A stretch of DNA of 64,000 nt from Chitinophagales bacterium (GCA_020636495.1 JACJXQ010000009.1:154077-218076); one strand, 5' to 3'. Shown: positions 7,061-15,785, numbered from the stretch's first letter. The notes: generated by a model not told the origin, from the letters alone. Translations and numbers: made by a program.

Positions 7061-8200
7061 TTATTGTTTATAGAATGTAATGTTATAGACAGGAGTTTGA
7101 GTGTTCAAATTGCCCCTTATTTCACTATGGAGGCCCATATACAACTGGCTTTGGTTTGTCAATACCACACTTTTCCACTGATCAATTTGTTCGTTACCGA
7201 AGTTAGCCAGGACATGTATCCATATTGTACTTCCCGGAACCATGCTCTGATTTGTAGGCCGATCCGTGATCTCATATCCGCCGTTAATAATACTAAGTTC
7301 TCCTACAAAGTTATTGGTAATGCCGGCAGGAGGGGTTTCTGTTGAGGGAACTGAAGGGTCAAATACCTTCGTGTTTGCAATGTCCGGTGGAGCGGTGGTC
7401 ATCGTATTCGATGCCGCAATGCCAACGGTAATAACATTGTCTGACCAGAAATCGTACAGAGCTTGAAAGTTTGTTGTCGCAAACTTTTCTGCACCGTAAC
7501 CAAAAATATTATTAGCGAAGCCGTTCTTAGCAACGCTATACTCTTGTCCACCTGTAACAATAACACCATCACAAGCTATATTTGAGATCCTGTAGTTTAT
7601 CCACAGGTTCCTTCCTGCAGTCCCATCTAGCGCACCCCAAAAGGCTGGCTGAGCAGGTAATACAAAATATACTTGCTTTTGCCCTGGCGCATCCAATGTG
7701 TAAATTCCATTAGCAGCCAGGTTTGCGGTAACGCCTTGTCCGCTATTGAAGTAATTTGTACCGCTACACAAAGTAATAACGTCACCGGCCTGCCCATTTC
7801 TCTTAATAGGAAAATCGTTGATCAGATCAACCCGGTTAATTATTGTTGATGGCCCCGCCCAGGAATAAGTATAGTATGGTATAACCGGATTCATGCCATA
7901 CCACGAGAATAGGTTAGCATAACCTTTGCCATTGCACATTTCATCTGTTGACAAGTCTATAGCAACTGGCGCCGTCCAATGTGTTGGGGCGACAGTAGTG
8001 GAAAATGGTAGCCCGGAGTTAAACGAGGGCTGTGAAAGTACAAAATCCATTACGCCGCCTAAGTCGTCGTAGGTACAATCGCGTATTACCTGGTAACCTT
8101 GAGGTTCAAGGTCTCCTAAGCTAATGTCATCAGTTGGGGGGTGGCAACTTGCAAAAACTGCAAGATACAGTCCTAATAGTAATTTGATTCGTTTCATCAT
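7061..8200 (-). CDS. Large secreted lipoprotein of unknown function
   Basis: 379 aa starting MMKRIKLLLGLYLAVFASC, a signal peptide with lipobox and Cys19 or 18 depending on which ATG is used. The mature protein is rich in Asn, Thr, Gly and aromatic residues (GYANLFSWYGMNPVIPYYTYSW...) and ends NITFYKQ. I see no enzymatic motif or known domain. First gene of a two-lipoprotein unit with the 120-aa lipoprotein downstream. The upstream gap (8201-8544) is very AT rich and has no clear TAnnTTTG box. A surface-exposed substrate-binding or cell-surface role is possible but not supported by motifs. Confidence 0.75.
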   Translation of the reverse strand: MMKRIKLLLGLYLAVFASCHPPTDDISLGDLEPQGYQVIRDCTYDDLGGVMDFVLSQPSFNSGLPFSTTVAPTHWTAPVAIDLSTDEMCNGKGYANLFSWYGMNPVIPYYTYSWAGPSTIINRVDLINDFPIKRNGQAGDVITLCSGTNYFNSGQGVTANLAANGIYTLDAPGQKQVYFVLPAQPAFWGALDGTAGRNLWINYRISNIACDGVIVTGGQEYSVAKNGFANNIFGYGAEKFATTNFQALYDFWSDNVITVGIAASNTMTTAPPDIANTKVFDPSVPSTETPPAGITNNFVGELSIINGGYEITDRPTNQSMVPGSTIWIHVLANFGNEQIDQWKSVVLTNQSQLYMGLHSEIRGNLNTQTPVYNITFYKQ

Positions 8201-8544
8201 AGAAGTAAGTTTTTATTAATATAAAATTAGTATTTATGGCAAATAATTATAATCTCATTACGACTTTTAAAATATTTTTTATTAATATATAAAAGATTGT
8301 TTTATTGTATATTATTTTACATATATATACTTCCTATTTATGTTGAGGCCGTTTTGGGGGTATGAATTAGTTGCAGGTATTTGTTATAGACCCTTTCTGT
8401 TCCACATTTTCTGACGGGGTGTTGAACAGAAGATTTAATACCGCTCACAGAGTCGTAATAGAGATCTGTTTATATGCCAATTCAAGTAGTCGACGGATAA
8501 ACTCAGGCTCATACAATTCCGTTTTTGCTGTATTTTTAACTGTT
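8201..8544. other. AT-rich intergenic region between divergent genes
   Basis: 344 bp with no confident gene. The proximal 150 bp is extremely AT rich. On the minus strand around 8450-8530 a short protein-like string (ELYEPEFIRRLLELAYKQ) runs into a stop, possibly a decayed gene fragment, but it is too short to assign. TATTTTTA at 8531-8538 may be the -7 element of the following gene. Confidence 0.4.
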
Positions 8545-9693
8545 ATGAAAAAACTACCCACGATCCTGTTGCTATTGACGACCTGTACTGCTTTTGCACA
8601 GGAACAGGTACTACAAGTGAAGGCAACGAGCCGTGTTGCCGCACTGAATGAAGAGTTACATATCAGCTATACGTATACGGGCTGTTGTGCCCAAAAATTC
8701 ACCGCACCGGGCTTTGAGGGCTTTGAAATAGTAAGAGGCCCCATATACGGGCAACAAACCAACATGCACATGAAGAACGGCAAGGCAGCATATGATACCA
8801 GTGTAACCATATCGTATGACCTTAAACCGCTGAAGACGGGTAAGCAGACAATAGCCCCCGGCACAATGCGGAGTGGCAACGGCAAAACTTACACGTCGAA
8901 AAAACTGGACATAGAAGTACACAAAAACCTCCGCACTAACGAAAAGCGCATTGTATATAAAAGACTGGATGATTTTAACGTAGTAATGGAACTGGGCAAA
9001 AAGGCTGCTACTTTTACTTACATAGTAAGCACCGGGCCTGTTTACATGCAACAGGTGAAATATGATATGGGTGCTGATATTGATAAAATGACAAAGCAGG
9101 TAGCAGCACAAACCGGGGCTACTTACCTTGGTACATATGAGTGGGGGAATTTCACACAAACAGGTGTGATCTATACTAAAGAGCAGACTGACCTGCAAAG
9201 GGATAGTATACCCAGGCTCTTCTTCGGTACTAACGACACCGCAGGCATCCGGCAAGCAATAGAAAAGCATTATGATATGCAAGCAGGAAAAAAGTATGCT
9301 ACATGGATAACAAGATCTGAGGGGCGCACAGCACTGAATGAAGTGACAGACCTGACAGGATTGCACAAAGTGTACTATCATGCAGATGCATTGACCACAT
9401 TGTTGCGTAAGAATAATATGGATGTAAACGAAGAGCGGCGAATAGTTGTGCGGGTTTCATTCGGCAGCAAAGAAAACATGGAGGCTTTTATTGCAGCTTC
9501 AGAGCAATCGGGTTATAAAAAACTGGAGGTGACCGGTGATGTGATGCAGAAACATGGCTACCATTTAATAGAAGTGTACCGGCAAACTAAACCCACAACA
9601 GAAAATATGGAAGCCATCGGCCTGGAAGTATGGAATACCGCAAACATTTACGACGGCAACTGGGTTTCTATGACGCTGAATAAAGCGGAGTAA
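8545..9693 (+). CDS. Secreted BatD-like protein with C-terminal RraB-like domain
   Basis: 382 aa from the ATG at 8545 (MKKLPTILLLLTTCTAFAQ, a clear signal peptide); the frame is open further upstream but not protein-like. Residues ~20-135 resemble the BatD oxygen-tolerance N-domain (VAALNEELHISYTY...GFEGFEIVRGP...YDLKPLKTGKQTI). Residues ~295-382 (RIVVRVSFGSKENMEAF...SGYKKLEV...YDGNWVSMTL) resemble RraB, the RNase E regulator B family, including the terminal YDG-W motif. The central ~150 residues are unassigned. A BatD-like Ig domain would place it in the periplasm, where an RraB-like fold is unexpected. A TATTTTTA element lies 14 bases before the ATG. Confidence 0.7.
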   Translation: MKKLPTILLLLTTCTAFAQEQVLQVKATSRVAALNEELHISYTYTGCCAQKFTAPGFEGFEIVRGPIYGQQTNMHMKNGKAAYDTSVTISYDLKPLKTGKQTIAPGTMRSGNGKTYTSKKLDIEVHKNLRTNEKRIVYKRLDDFNVVMELGKKAATFTYIVSTGPVYMQQVKYDMGADIDKMTKQVAAQTGATYLGTYEWGNFTQTGVIYTKEQTDLQRDSIPRLFFGTNDTAGIRQAIEKHYDMQAGKKYATWITRSEGRTALNEVTDLTGLHKVYYHADALTTLLRKNNMDVNEERRIVVRVSFGSKENMEAFIAASEQSGYKKLEVTGDVMQKHGYHLIEVYRQTKPTTENMEAIGLEVWNTANIYDGNWVSMTLNKAE

Positions 9694-9714
9694 GCTGTAA
9701 GTGTCTCCCCGCTG

Positions 9715-9735
9715 TCCTGAGTTTGCAACTCAGGA
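9715..9735. repeat. 9-bp inverted repeat
   Basis: TCCTGAGTT, a TGC loop, then AACTCAGGA. It starts 22 bases after the stop of the BatD/RraB-like gene. No T-run follows. Confidence 0.6.
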
Positions 9736-9919
9736 TATATTGCATAATACCCTCTTTGCTATTGGCATTCCTTTCACAACAAGCAATCAATCATCTTTCA
9801 AGTACTGCGGATTGAGAATATGCTGTACATGAGCCCATCCCTGTCCCCTTAAGGGAAAGAGGGTCTGTTATTAAATGATTACATAAGCATCCTACTAATG
9901 AACTATGGTTCATTAATTA

Positions 9920-9943
9920 CCGTTTGCAAAACGGGTTGTTTTT
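9920..9943 (+). terminator. Weak terminator-like hairpin
   Basis: A 6-bp stem CCGTTT/AAACGG with a GCA loop is followed by GTTGTTTTT. It is plausible as a weak terminator, but it lies more than 200 bases beyond the preceding gene. Confidence 0.3.
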
Positions 9944-10040
9944 CATTATTCAAGATGCCCCTTGGACAACATAGATTATTTAACATATCTTTTCCTAACG
10001 TTTTACCCTTTCATCCCGTTATTAACTGAAAATTATACTC

Positions 10041-11321
10041 ATGAAACAAACACTTACAGCTATTACACTACTCTTCAGCTTAGCATGTCATGCGCAACCG
10101 GCCTTGCAGGAGGCCGACATCATTGTGAGGCATGCCAATATCATCACCATGAAAGACAGTGTACCGCTGCAAGACCAGTTGTTGTGCATAAAAGATAATC
10201 GCATCAGCTACATCGGCGCAGATAATAAAAAGGCTATCTCTACCACTGCAAAAGTGATAGATGCAAAGGGCAGGTACCTGATGCCGGGCATGGCCGAGAT
10301 GCATGTGCACCTGCCGGGTCCTGATGAGATAAAACAGTTCCTGACGCTGAACCTGATGGGTGGCATAACAATGGTACGTGCCATGCGAGGCAGGGAAGAA
10401 CAACTGGCCTATCGTGACATAAAAGACTATGCCATTCCGCATTTATATATCTCAACGCCCATCATCACACGTTTCACTCCGCTGGATGACCACAGTGCGG
10501 ATAGCCTTGTGCAGGCGTATAAGCATACAGGGTATGATTTCATCAAGTTTATAGATATAAAAGACAGCATATCGTTTGACAACCTGATGAAGTATGCCAA
10601 CCAATATGAGCTGACCGTTTGCGGGCATACCCCCGGTAACGTTGCACTGGAGTATGTGCTGACCAGTGGTTTTAATTGTGTGGAACACTTGCAGGAATAT
10701 GTAAAGGCCTACAAACAGGGACCTGAATATTTTAACAAGATACTCAGGCTTACAAAGGACAATCATGTATACCAGTCGCCAACGCTGGATTGGTATAGTG
10801 TGTATTTTCATCAATACTCCGAAGAAGTGCTAAAGAAAAGGGCCGGACTTGAATACATACCTGACAGTACTCAACTGCAATGGCACGAAGAGATAGCAGC
10901 AGCAAGAAACAAAATAGGAGATTCTGCATATAATGCTATACGTAGTGACTATGCTGCCATTGAAATAATAAAAACCGACATTGTAAAGCAGATGGCGCAG
11001 ATGGGCATACCTTTACTTACAAGTCCCGAAGGTGGTGAGCAGTATATGGTGGCCGGCTATAACATGATAGAAGAGATGAAAAGGATGCAACAAGCAGGGC
11101 TGAGCAATTACGAGTTATTGCAATGTGCTACCATTAATCCTGCAAAGTACATGCACCGTGATGGTGAAGTGGGTACACTGGAAGTAGGGAAAGAAGCAAG
11201 CATGATACTACTGGCAGGCAACCCGCTGAAAGAACTGGAAGCAATAACCCATGTAGATGCCGTACTGCTGGACAACAAAGTATATACACATGATGAGTTG
11301 CTGGCACAACTAAATAACTAA
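10041..11321 (+). CDS. Exported amidohydrolase family protein
   Basis: 426 aa with a signal peptide (MKQTLTAITLLFSLACHAQ). It is a metal-dependent TIM-barrel amidohydrolase of the imidazolonepropionase/prolidase type. Visible metal-site residues are H88-V-H90 in MAEMHVHLPG, Lys169 in FIKF (the carbamylated-Lys position), His196 (GHTPG) and His216 (VEHLQ). The usual final Asp ligand (GTDAG region) is replaced in LLTSPEGGEQ, where Glu330 aligns. The C-terminal GEVGTLEVGKEASMILLAGNPL strand set is typical of the composite beta-sandwich. The substrate is unknown; related exported enzymes hydrolyse peptides or cyclic amides. It is followed 49 bases later by a lipoprotein gene. Confidence 0.88.
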   Translation: MKQTLTAITLLFSLACHAQPALQEADIIVRHANIITMKDSVPLQDQLLCIKDNRISYIGADNKKAISTTAKVIDAKGRYLMPGMAEMHVHLPGPDEIKQFLTLNLMGGITMVRAMRGREEQLAYRDIKDYAIPHLYISTPIITRFTPLDDHSADSLVQAYKHTGYDFIKFIDIKDSISFDNLMKYANQYELTVCGHTPGNVALEYVLTSGFNCVEHLQEYVKAYKQGPEYFNKILRLTKDNHVYQSPTLDWYSVYFHQYSEEVLKKRAGLEYIPDSTQLQWHEEIAAARNKIGDSAYNAIRSDYAAIEIIKTDIVKQMAQMGIPLLTSPEGGEQYMVAGYNMIEEMKRMQQAGLSNYELLQCATINPAKYMHRDGEVGTLEVGKEASMILLAGNPLKELEAITHVDAVLLDNKVYTHDELLAQLNN

Positions 11322-11330
11322 TAACACCTG

Positions 11331-11363
11331 TAGTTTTGCGGCAACGAAAAAGTAGTATTTTTG
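11331..11363 (+). promoter_or_regulatory. Two -7 boxes (TAGTTTTG, TATTTTTG) for the lipoprotein gene
   Basis: TAGTTTTG at 11331-11338 and TATTTTTG at 11356-11363 both match TAnnTTTG perfectly. The first would give a leader of about 25 bases. The second sits 15 bases before the ATG and would make the mRNA essentially leaderless. Confidence 0.5.
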
Positions 11364-11370
11364 AAAGACT

Positions 11371-12207
11371 ATGAAGAAGATACTTATCGCATTGTCGCTG
11401 ATAGTTGCCTTTGCCGCCTGTGGCAGTGATAATGGCAACAAAACCAATGGCCCCTCGCCTATAGAGCTGCAAACAAGTTTTGCACCCAACATTAAGGGCG
11501 TATGGGTATTGACGGATTATGTAGACGACCTGGGCAAAACAAAATCCCCCAAGGCATCTTCAGACAAACTACAGGGCATTGTTTCGATGGATATAGACCC
11601 TGAAATAGTTTCAGGAGATTCAGCCATTGTTTCTGCCAGCCTGAATAATCATGAGGGCTATACCTTTTACCTGATGTACCGGCAGGGGCAGGATGACAGA
11701 TCGCTGGTAACGGCGCATACTGACCCTGATAACAGCGACAACTTCTACGAGCTGGGTTATACCACCGAAAATGGTGAAAACATGGTAACGCTGAACCACT
11801 ACGACAAGGACAAAAAACTACTGGACAAAAGAACATTCACCAAAGTAACCGGCCCGCAAAGCGATAACGGAGAGCCTTACAGCCTTACTTACATGGCCAA
11901 CAAAATATTATTCTCAGGCAGTTACAGCGTTACCGATGAGCACGGCAAAACTACAGAAGCTACCTTCAGCGACGACGGACTGGTAAGCGGTATCGGTGAC
12001 CATACTACTTATTATGTGTTCACCGATTTTATCGGTGATGAAGAGACCAACCTGGATGAGATGCTTTTTGACGAGCATACCAAAAACCAGAAGGGCTACA
12101 TTTTTGAGATAAGCGGTGACACGACAAGGCTGTACAGAGCCATGGAGAATGATGACCGCACACAACTTATTCGCGGGGAGCTGAAATATACTATGGTGAA
12201 GAAATAA
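11371..12207 (+). CDS. Lipoprotein of unknown function
   Basis: 278 aa. Signal peptide MKKILIALSLIVAFAACGSD with lipobox AFAAC and Cys17. The mature part begins with a Ser/Gly/Asn-rich linker, then a probable beta-barrel-like domain (GVWVLTDYVDDL...) reminiscent of lipocalin-like lipoproteins common in Bacteroidota, with many acidic residues. No catalytic motif is visible. It has its own promoter boxes at 11331-11363, so it is likely independent of the amidohydrolase gene. Confidence 0.8.
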   Translation: MKKILIALSLIVAFAACGSDNGNKTNGPSPIELQTSFAPNIKGVWVLTDYVDDLGKTKSPKASSDKLQGIVSMDIDPEIVSGDSAIVSASLNNHEGYTFYLMYRQGQDDRSLVTAHTDPDNSDNFYELGYTTENGENMVTLNHYDKDKKLLDKRTFTKVTGPQSDNGEPYSLTYMANKILFSGSYSVTDEHGKTTEATFSDDGLVSGIGDHTTYYVFTDFIGDEETNLDEMLFDEHTKNQKGYIFEISGDTTRLYRAMENDDRTQLIRGELKYTMVKK

Positions 12208-12302
12208 CACACAGCTAACAGTGGCCTGCCGCAATTGTGACGAACATCATAGGTATAGCGGGTAAAAATGACTTGATTTGTTCATCAACAAAATAGCATA
12301 TC

Positions 12303-12488
12303 ATGAAACAGGCTACCAGAGCAGCGGCAAGACAATCATCAGCAGTGTATGGCTTCGGCTTTATTGGCGCTGTTATTTATTTCATTCAGCATGCCACCGG
12401 ATTCTGGATGGGCGCACTGGGTATTTTAAAAGCTATTGTATGGCCGGCCATACTGGTGTATAAGGCATTGGAATACTTTGCCATGTAG
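12303..12488 (+). CDS. Small membrane protein, 61 aa
   Basis: MKQATRAAARQSSAVYGFGF... The product has a basic N-terminus, then two likely hydrophobic segments (GFIGAVIYFIQHATGFWMGALGI and IVWPAILVYKALEYFAM). This is typical of the small inner-membrane proteins of about 60 aa that many Bacteroidota annotate as hypothetical. It converges on the ABC exporter gene with only 7 bases between the stop codons. The alternative frame (12278-12463) lacks this membrane pattern. Confidence 0.7.
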   Translation: MKQATRAAARQSSAVYGFGFIGAVIYFIQHATGFWMGALGILKAIVWPAILVYKALEYFAM

Positions 12489-12495
12489 CAAGGCA

Positions 12496-14265
12496 TTACA
12501 GCACTTCTTCTTTTTGTTTTTCTACGGCCGTATACAGATCGTAGTAAGCACCTTTGGCGGCTATCAGTTCGTTGTGGTTGCCGCGCTCAAGCACTTTGCC
12601 TTTGTCCATTACCAATATCTCATCTGCTTTGCGGATGGTAGACAAGCGGTGGGCAATAACGATCGACGTACGTCCCTGTATCATCGTGTCTATCGCTTTT
12701 TGTATCAGTTGTTCGCTTTCGCTGTCAACAGAAGAGGTGGCTTCGTCGAGAATAAGAATAGAGGGTTCGTATAACAAGGCACGTGCAAAAGACAGTAGCT
12801 GCCGCTGCCCCTGCGATAGTGTATTGCCCCGCTCCATGACATTGAAGTCGTAGTTACCGGGCAGCTTCATGATATGGTCGTGCATGCCCAGCATTTTGGT
12901 GACGCGTTTTACCTCGTCGAGCGAGATATTTTTATTGCGCAGGGTAATGTTCTCATATACCGTACCTGAGAACAGGAATACATCCTGCAATACGATACCT
13001 ATGTGGCTACGCAGGTTGTGTACGTCGTATTCAGCAATATCGTGTCCGTCAATTTTTATGCTGCCACCGTTGATCTCGTACAGCCTGTTGAGGACACTGA
13101 TTATGGAAGTTTTGCCCGCGCCCGTATGCCCTACTACGGCCATGGTCTTACCTTTCGGCAGGTGGAATGACACACCTTTAAGCACGGGTATATCAGGCTT
13201 GTAGCCAAAATGCACCTCATCAAATACTACATCGCCTTCTATTTTATCAACCGTGTATGTGCCCTTGTTCAGGAGGTGTTCTTCGCTGTCCAGCACGGTG
13301 AACACACGCTCTGCCGCTACCATACCCATTTGCAGCACGTTGAACTTATCGGCCAACATGCGCAGGGGGCGGAATAACAGGTTGAGATACATCACGAAGG
13401 CGATGATAACACCGGGGCTGGTCTCAAAATGCATCATACGCACAGCACCCCACCATACCAATAATGCGATGGCGATGGTCGCGATGATCTCTACAACGGG
13501 AAAGAAAACAGAATAAGCGAAAATGGCTTTGATATTCGCACTACGGTGTTCTTTGTTAATGTCCCTGAACTTATCGAACTCCCGTGCCTCTGCTCCAAAG
13601 GCCTGCACAATGTACATGCCAACAATATGCTCCTGAACAAATGCGTTGAGTGCAGCCACAGCATTGCGCACCCGCTGGAAAGATTTGTTCACCGCCTCTT
13701 TGAACACATAGGTCGCAATAATGATGGCCGGGAAGGTGCTGAGGCATATCAGCGCCAGTTCCCAGTCGGTAGCCAGCATAACTATGATAATGGCAATGAT
13801 GGTCAGCACATCGGCGATGATGGAAATAACACCTTGTCCGAAGACCTCGTTCACAGCTTCCAGGTCGTTGATAGAACGCGTGGTGAGCGTGCCTATGGGT
13901 GTACGGTCGTAATAGGCTATATCCTGGAAAAGTATCTTCTGGAATACCTTTTTACGCATATCGTTCACTACGGTCTGCCCCAGCCAGTTGATGAGGTACA
14001 TGAACCAGAAGCGCAACAAGCTTTCGACCAGCAACAAACCCAGCTGGATAACGGTGAGCCATATCAAGCCTTCCAACAGGTGGTTGGCTATGTATTTGTC
14101 AACAGATAACTGTATGAGGTAAGGGCGTAGCGGCGCAGCTGCAGCCAGGATGACAGACAACAAAATTGACGTCACAAAGCTTCCTTTATAAGGTCTTGTA
14201 AACGACAGTATGCGCCTGAGCAAAGCCAGGTCGAATATCTTTTTTATGTCGTTGCCCTGTGCCAA
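12496..14265 (-). CDS. ABC exporter, fused permease and ATPase (MsbA-like)
   Basis: 589 aa, the usual half-transporter length. Residues ~20-320 form a six-helix ABC1 transmembrane domain. The nucleotide-binding domain carries Walker A GHTGAGKTS, Q-loop IVLQDVFLFSGTV, signature LSQGQRQ, Walker B ILILDEATS and the H-loop IVIAHRLST. Such homodimers export lipids, lipopolysaccharide precursors or drugs; the substrate cannot be read from the sequence. It begins one base after the prfB stop on the same strand, so it is probably co-transcribed with prfB. Confidence 0.93.
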   Translation of the reverse strand: MAQGNDIKKIFDLALLRRILSFTRPYKGSFVTSILLSVILAAAAPLRPYLIQLSVDKYIANHLLEGLIWLTVIQLGLLLVESLLRFWFMYLINWLGQTVVNDMRKKVFQKILFQDIAYYDRTPIGTLTTRSINDLEAVNEVFGQGVISIIADVLTIIAIIIVMLATDWELALICLSTFPAIIIATYVFKEAVNKSFQRVRNAVAALNAFVQEHIVGMYIVQAFGAEAREFDKFRDINKEHRSANIKAIFAYSVFFPVVEIIATIAIALLVWWGAVRMMHFETSPGVIIAFVMYLNLLFRPLRMLADKFNVLQMGMVAAERVFTVLDSEEHLLNKGTYTVDKIEGDVVFDEVHFGYKPDIPVLKGVSFHLPKGKTMAVVGHTGAGKTSIISVLNRLYEINGGSIKIDGHDIAEYDVHNLRSHIGIVLQDVFLFSGTVYENITLRNKNISLDEVKRVTKMLGMHDHIMKLPGNYDFNVMERGNTLSQGQRQLLSFARALLYEPSILILDEATSSVDSESEQLIQKAIDTMIQGRTSIVIAHRLSTIRKADEILVMDKGKVLERGNHNELIAAKGAYYDLYTAVEKQKEEVL

Positions 14266-14266
14266 A

Positions 14267-15358
14267 TCAGTCCTGCTCCTCTTTTACCGTCATTAAATAT
14301 GCCTTGATGAAACCATCTATCTCGCCATCCATTACAGGTTGTACGTTGCCTACCTCGTAGTCGGTACGGTGGTCTTTTATCATTTTATAGGGGTGGAACA
14401 CGTAGGAACGTATCTGTGAGCCCCACTCTATTTTCTTTTTGCTGGAATTAGCCTCATTCTTCAGTGCCTCGCGCCTGCGCAGTTCTTCTTCGTACAACTG
14501 GCTTTTCAGCATGGTAAGTGCTTTTTCCCTGTTCTCGCCCTGTGTACGCGATTGCTGGCATTCAACGATGATACCCGTAGGAATGTGTTTCAGGCGTACG
14601 GCAGTTTCTACCTTGTTCACGTTCTGGCCACCCTTACCACCTGAGCGGTAGAACTCCCATTCCAGGTCGGCGGGGTTAACAGCTATCTCAATACTATCGT
14701 CTACCAGCGGGTAAACAAATACAGACGCAAAAGAGGTATGCCTGCGGGCATTGGAGTCGAAAGGCGAGATGCGCACCAGGCGGTGTACCCCGCTTTCGGC
14801 TTTCAGCAACCCGTAGGCAAACGCACCATCAAATTCGATAGTGGCCTGTTTGATACCGGCAGCTTCACCATCCTGCAGGTCCAGTTCAGACACTTTCCAG
14901 CCCTGTTTTTCGCCATACATGCGATACATACGCAGCAACATCTCCGCCCAATCCTGGCTTTCGGTGCCACCTGCACCACTGTTGATGACCATTACAGCCG
15001 GCATCTCGTCTTCCGGTTCATTAAGTGTGGAACGGAACTCCCCATCTTCCAGGTCGGCTATGGCCTTTTCGTAGGCTTCTTTTACTTCCTCTTCGGTAGC
15101 TTCATTGGCTTTCCAGAAATCGAACAGAACGGCAAAATCCTCTACCGATGTATCTATCTTCTGGTACAGGTCTATCCAGAACTTGTTGACCTTTATTTCT
15201 TTGAGCACACCCGTGGCTCGTGCATTGTCGTCCCAGAAGCCCGGCGACAAGGTCAGTTGCTTATCATTTTCGGTTTTGGCGATACGCTCATCTATACGTA
15301 AAAAACGGTGCAGGTGTTTCACCCGCCCGCGCATTTCTTTTATCTGTTCCTGCGTCAT
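14267..15358 (-). CDS. prfB: Peptide chain release factor 2
   Basis: 363 aa from the ATG at 15358 (MTQEQIKEMRGRVKHLHRF). RF2 recognises UGA/UAA stop codons and triggers peptide release. The GGQ loop is in GGKGGQNVNKVET and the stop-codon recognition region near RISPFDSNARRHTSFASVFVYP is as in RF2. Unlike the E. coli gene, the N-terminal region reads straight through with no in-frame UGA and therefore no programmed frameshift. The frame extends upstream to 15706, but that part overlaps a terminator and is not protein-like. A perfect -7 box (15367-15374) lies 16 bases before the ATG. Confidence 0.95.
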   Translation of the reverse strand: MTQEQIKEMRGRVKHLHRFLRIDERIAKTENDKQLTLSPGFWDDNARATGVLKEIKVNKFWIDLYQKIDTSVEDFAVLFDFWKANEATEEEVKEAYEKAIADLEDGEFRSTLNEPEDEMPAVMVINSGAGGTESQDWAEMLLRMYRMYGEKQGWKVSELDLQDGEAAGIKQATIEFDGAFAYGLLKAESGVHRLVRISPFDSNARRHTSFASVFVYPLVDDSIEIAVNPADLEWEFYRSGGKGGQNVNKVETAVRLKHIPTGIIVECQQSRTQGENREKALTMLKSQLYEEELRRREALKNEANSSKKKIEWGSQIRSYVFHPYKMIKDHRTDYEVGNVQPVMDGEIDGFIKAYLMTVKEEQD

Positions 15359-15366
15359 ATGCGGTG

Positions 15367-15374
15367 CAAAGGTA
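15367..15374 (-). promoter_or_regulatory. -7 box TACCTTTG for prfB
   Basis: A perfect TAnnTTTG match on the minus strand, 16 bases from the prfB ATG at 15358. The transcript would have almost no 5' leader, and this position fixes the start codon choice. Confidence 0.65.
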
Positions 15375-15573
15375 CGGGGAAAGCCGTATAGTTTTAGGAT
15401 GGCAATTAACAGTTTGCAGGAGCGGTTGTGCGTTGTTGTTAACAACTCTGTGTAGCTATTGCTATATTTTATTGAGTAATACGGGAAATTGTTAAGTAAC
15501 CGACCCAAACCTTTTAACCGAAAGCTAATATATATACAATACAAACAATTGATTGTCATTATATTACATGCAT

Positions 15574-15622
15574 AATTGTTAAGTTTTGTTAAGTAAGACC
15601 GGAAGTCTTTCTTACTTAACAA
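15574..15622. repeat. Phased TTGTTAAG repeats and inverted repeat
   Basis: AATTGTTAAG (15574-15583) and TTTTGTTAAG (15584-15593) are tandem 10-bp units. TTGTTAAGTAAG (15586-15597) is the exact complement of CTTACTTAACAA (15611-15622), forming a 12-bp stem. A 23-bp segment (15573-15595) recurs identically at 54078-54100. Confidence 0.7.
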
Positions 15623-15627
15623 TCCAT

Positions 15628-15652
15628 AAAAAAGCCCCTCATATAGAGGGGC
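15628..15652 (-). terminator. Rho-independent terminator (minus strand)
   Basis: On the minus strand: GCCCCTC, a TATAT loop, GAGGGGC, then TTTTTT. The stem is perfect. No protein gene lies upstream on this strand, so it most likely ends a small RNA starting near 15780. Confidence 0.8.
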
Positions 15653-15780
15653 GCCTGAATATCTGTAATCAGAAAGATGTCGATACATATTATTGTTAGC
15701 TATCATGGTTTGTCATTGGCAAACGGATGGTGATGGCAATAATCTCAGAATGGCGAGACATGCGCAAGCACGAATTTATT
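15628..15780 (-). ncRNA. Candidate small RNA of about 150 nt
   Basis: Bounded by a perfect -7 box (TACATTTG, 15786-15793, minus strand) and a perfect rho-independent terminator (15628-15652). The only frame within it (starting at 15706, MIANNNMYRH...) runs through the terminator hairpin and looks non-coding. Its sequence does not show the hallmarks I know for SRP RNA, tmRNA, RNase P or 6S RNA. A leader peptide or attenuator is an alternative, but no minus-strand gene follows before prfB, which has its own promoter. Confidence 0.45.
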
Positions 15781-15785
15781 TACAA

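Larger units (their letters stand above)
9694..10040. other. Intergenic region with three small inverted repeats
   Basis: 347 bp without a gene. It contains three hairpins: 9715-9735 (TCCTGAGTT/AACTCAGGA), 9896-9915 (TAATGAAC/GTTCATTA) and 9920-9934 (CCGTTT/AAACGG, followed by GGTTGTTTTT). The first and third share a GTTTGCAA centre. Confidence 0.55.

Noticed and set aside
15300..15358. Possible programmed frameshift site in prfB
   Set aside because: The region corresponding to the E. coli RF2 frameshift reads through (HRFLRIDER) without an in-frame UGA.
15359..15706. An N-terminal extension of prfB by 116 codons
   Set aside because: RF2 starts at MTQEQIKEM, a promoter box lies 16 bases before it, and the upstream frame runs through a minus-strand terminator.
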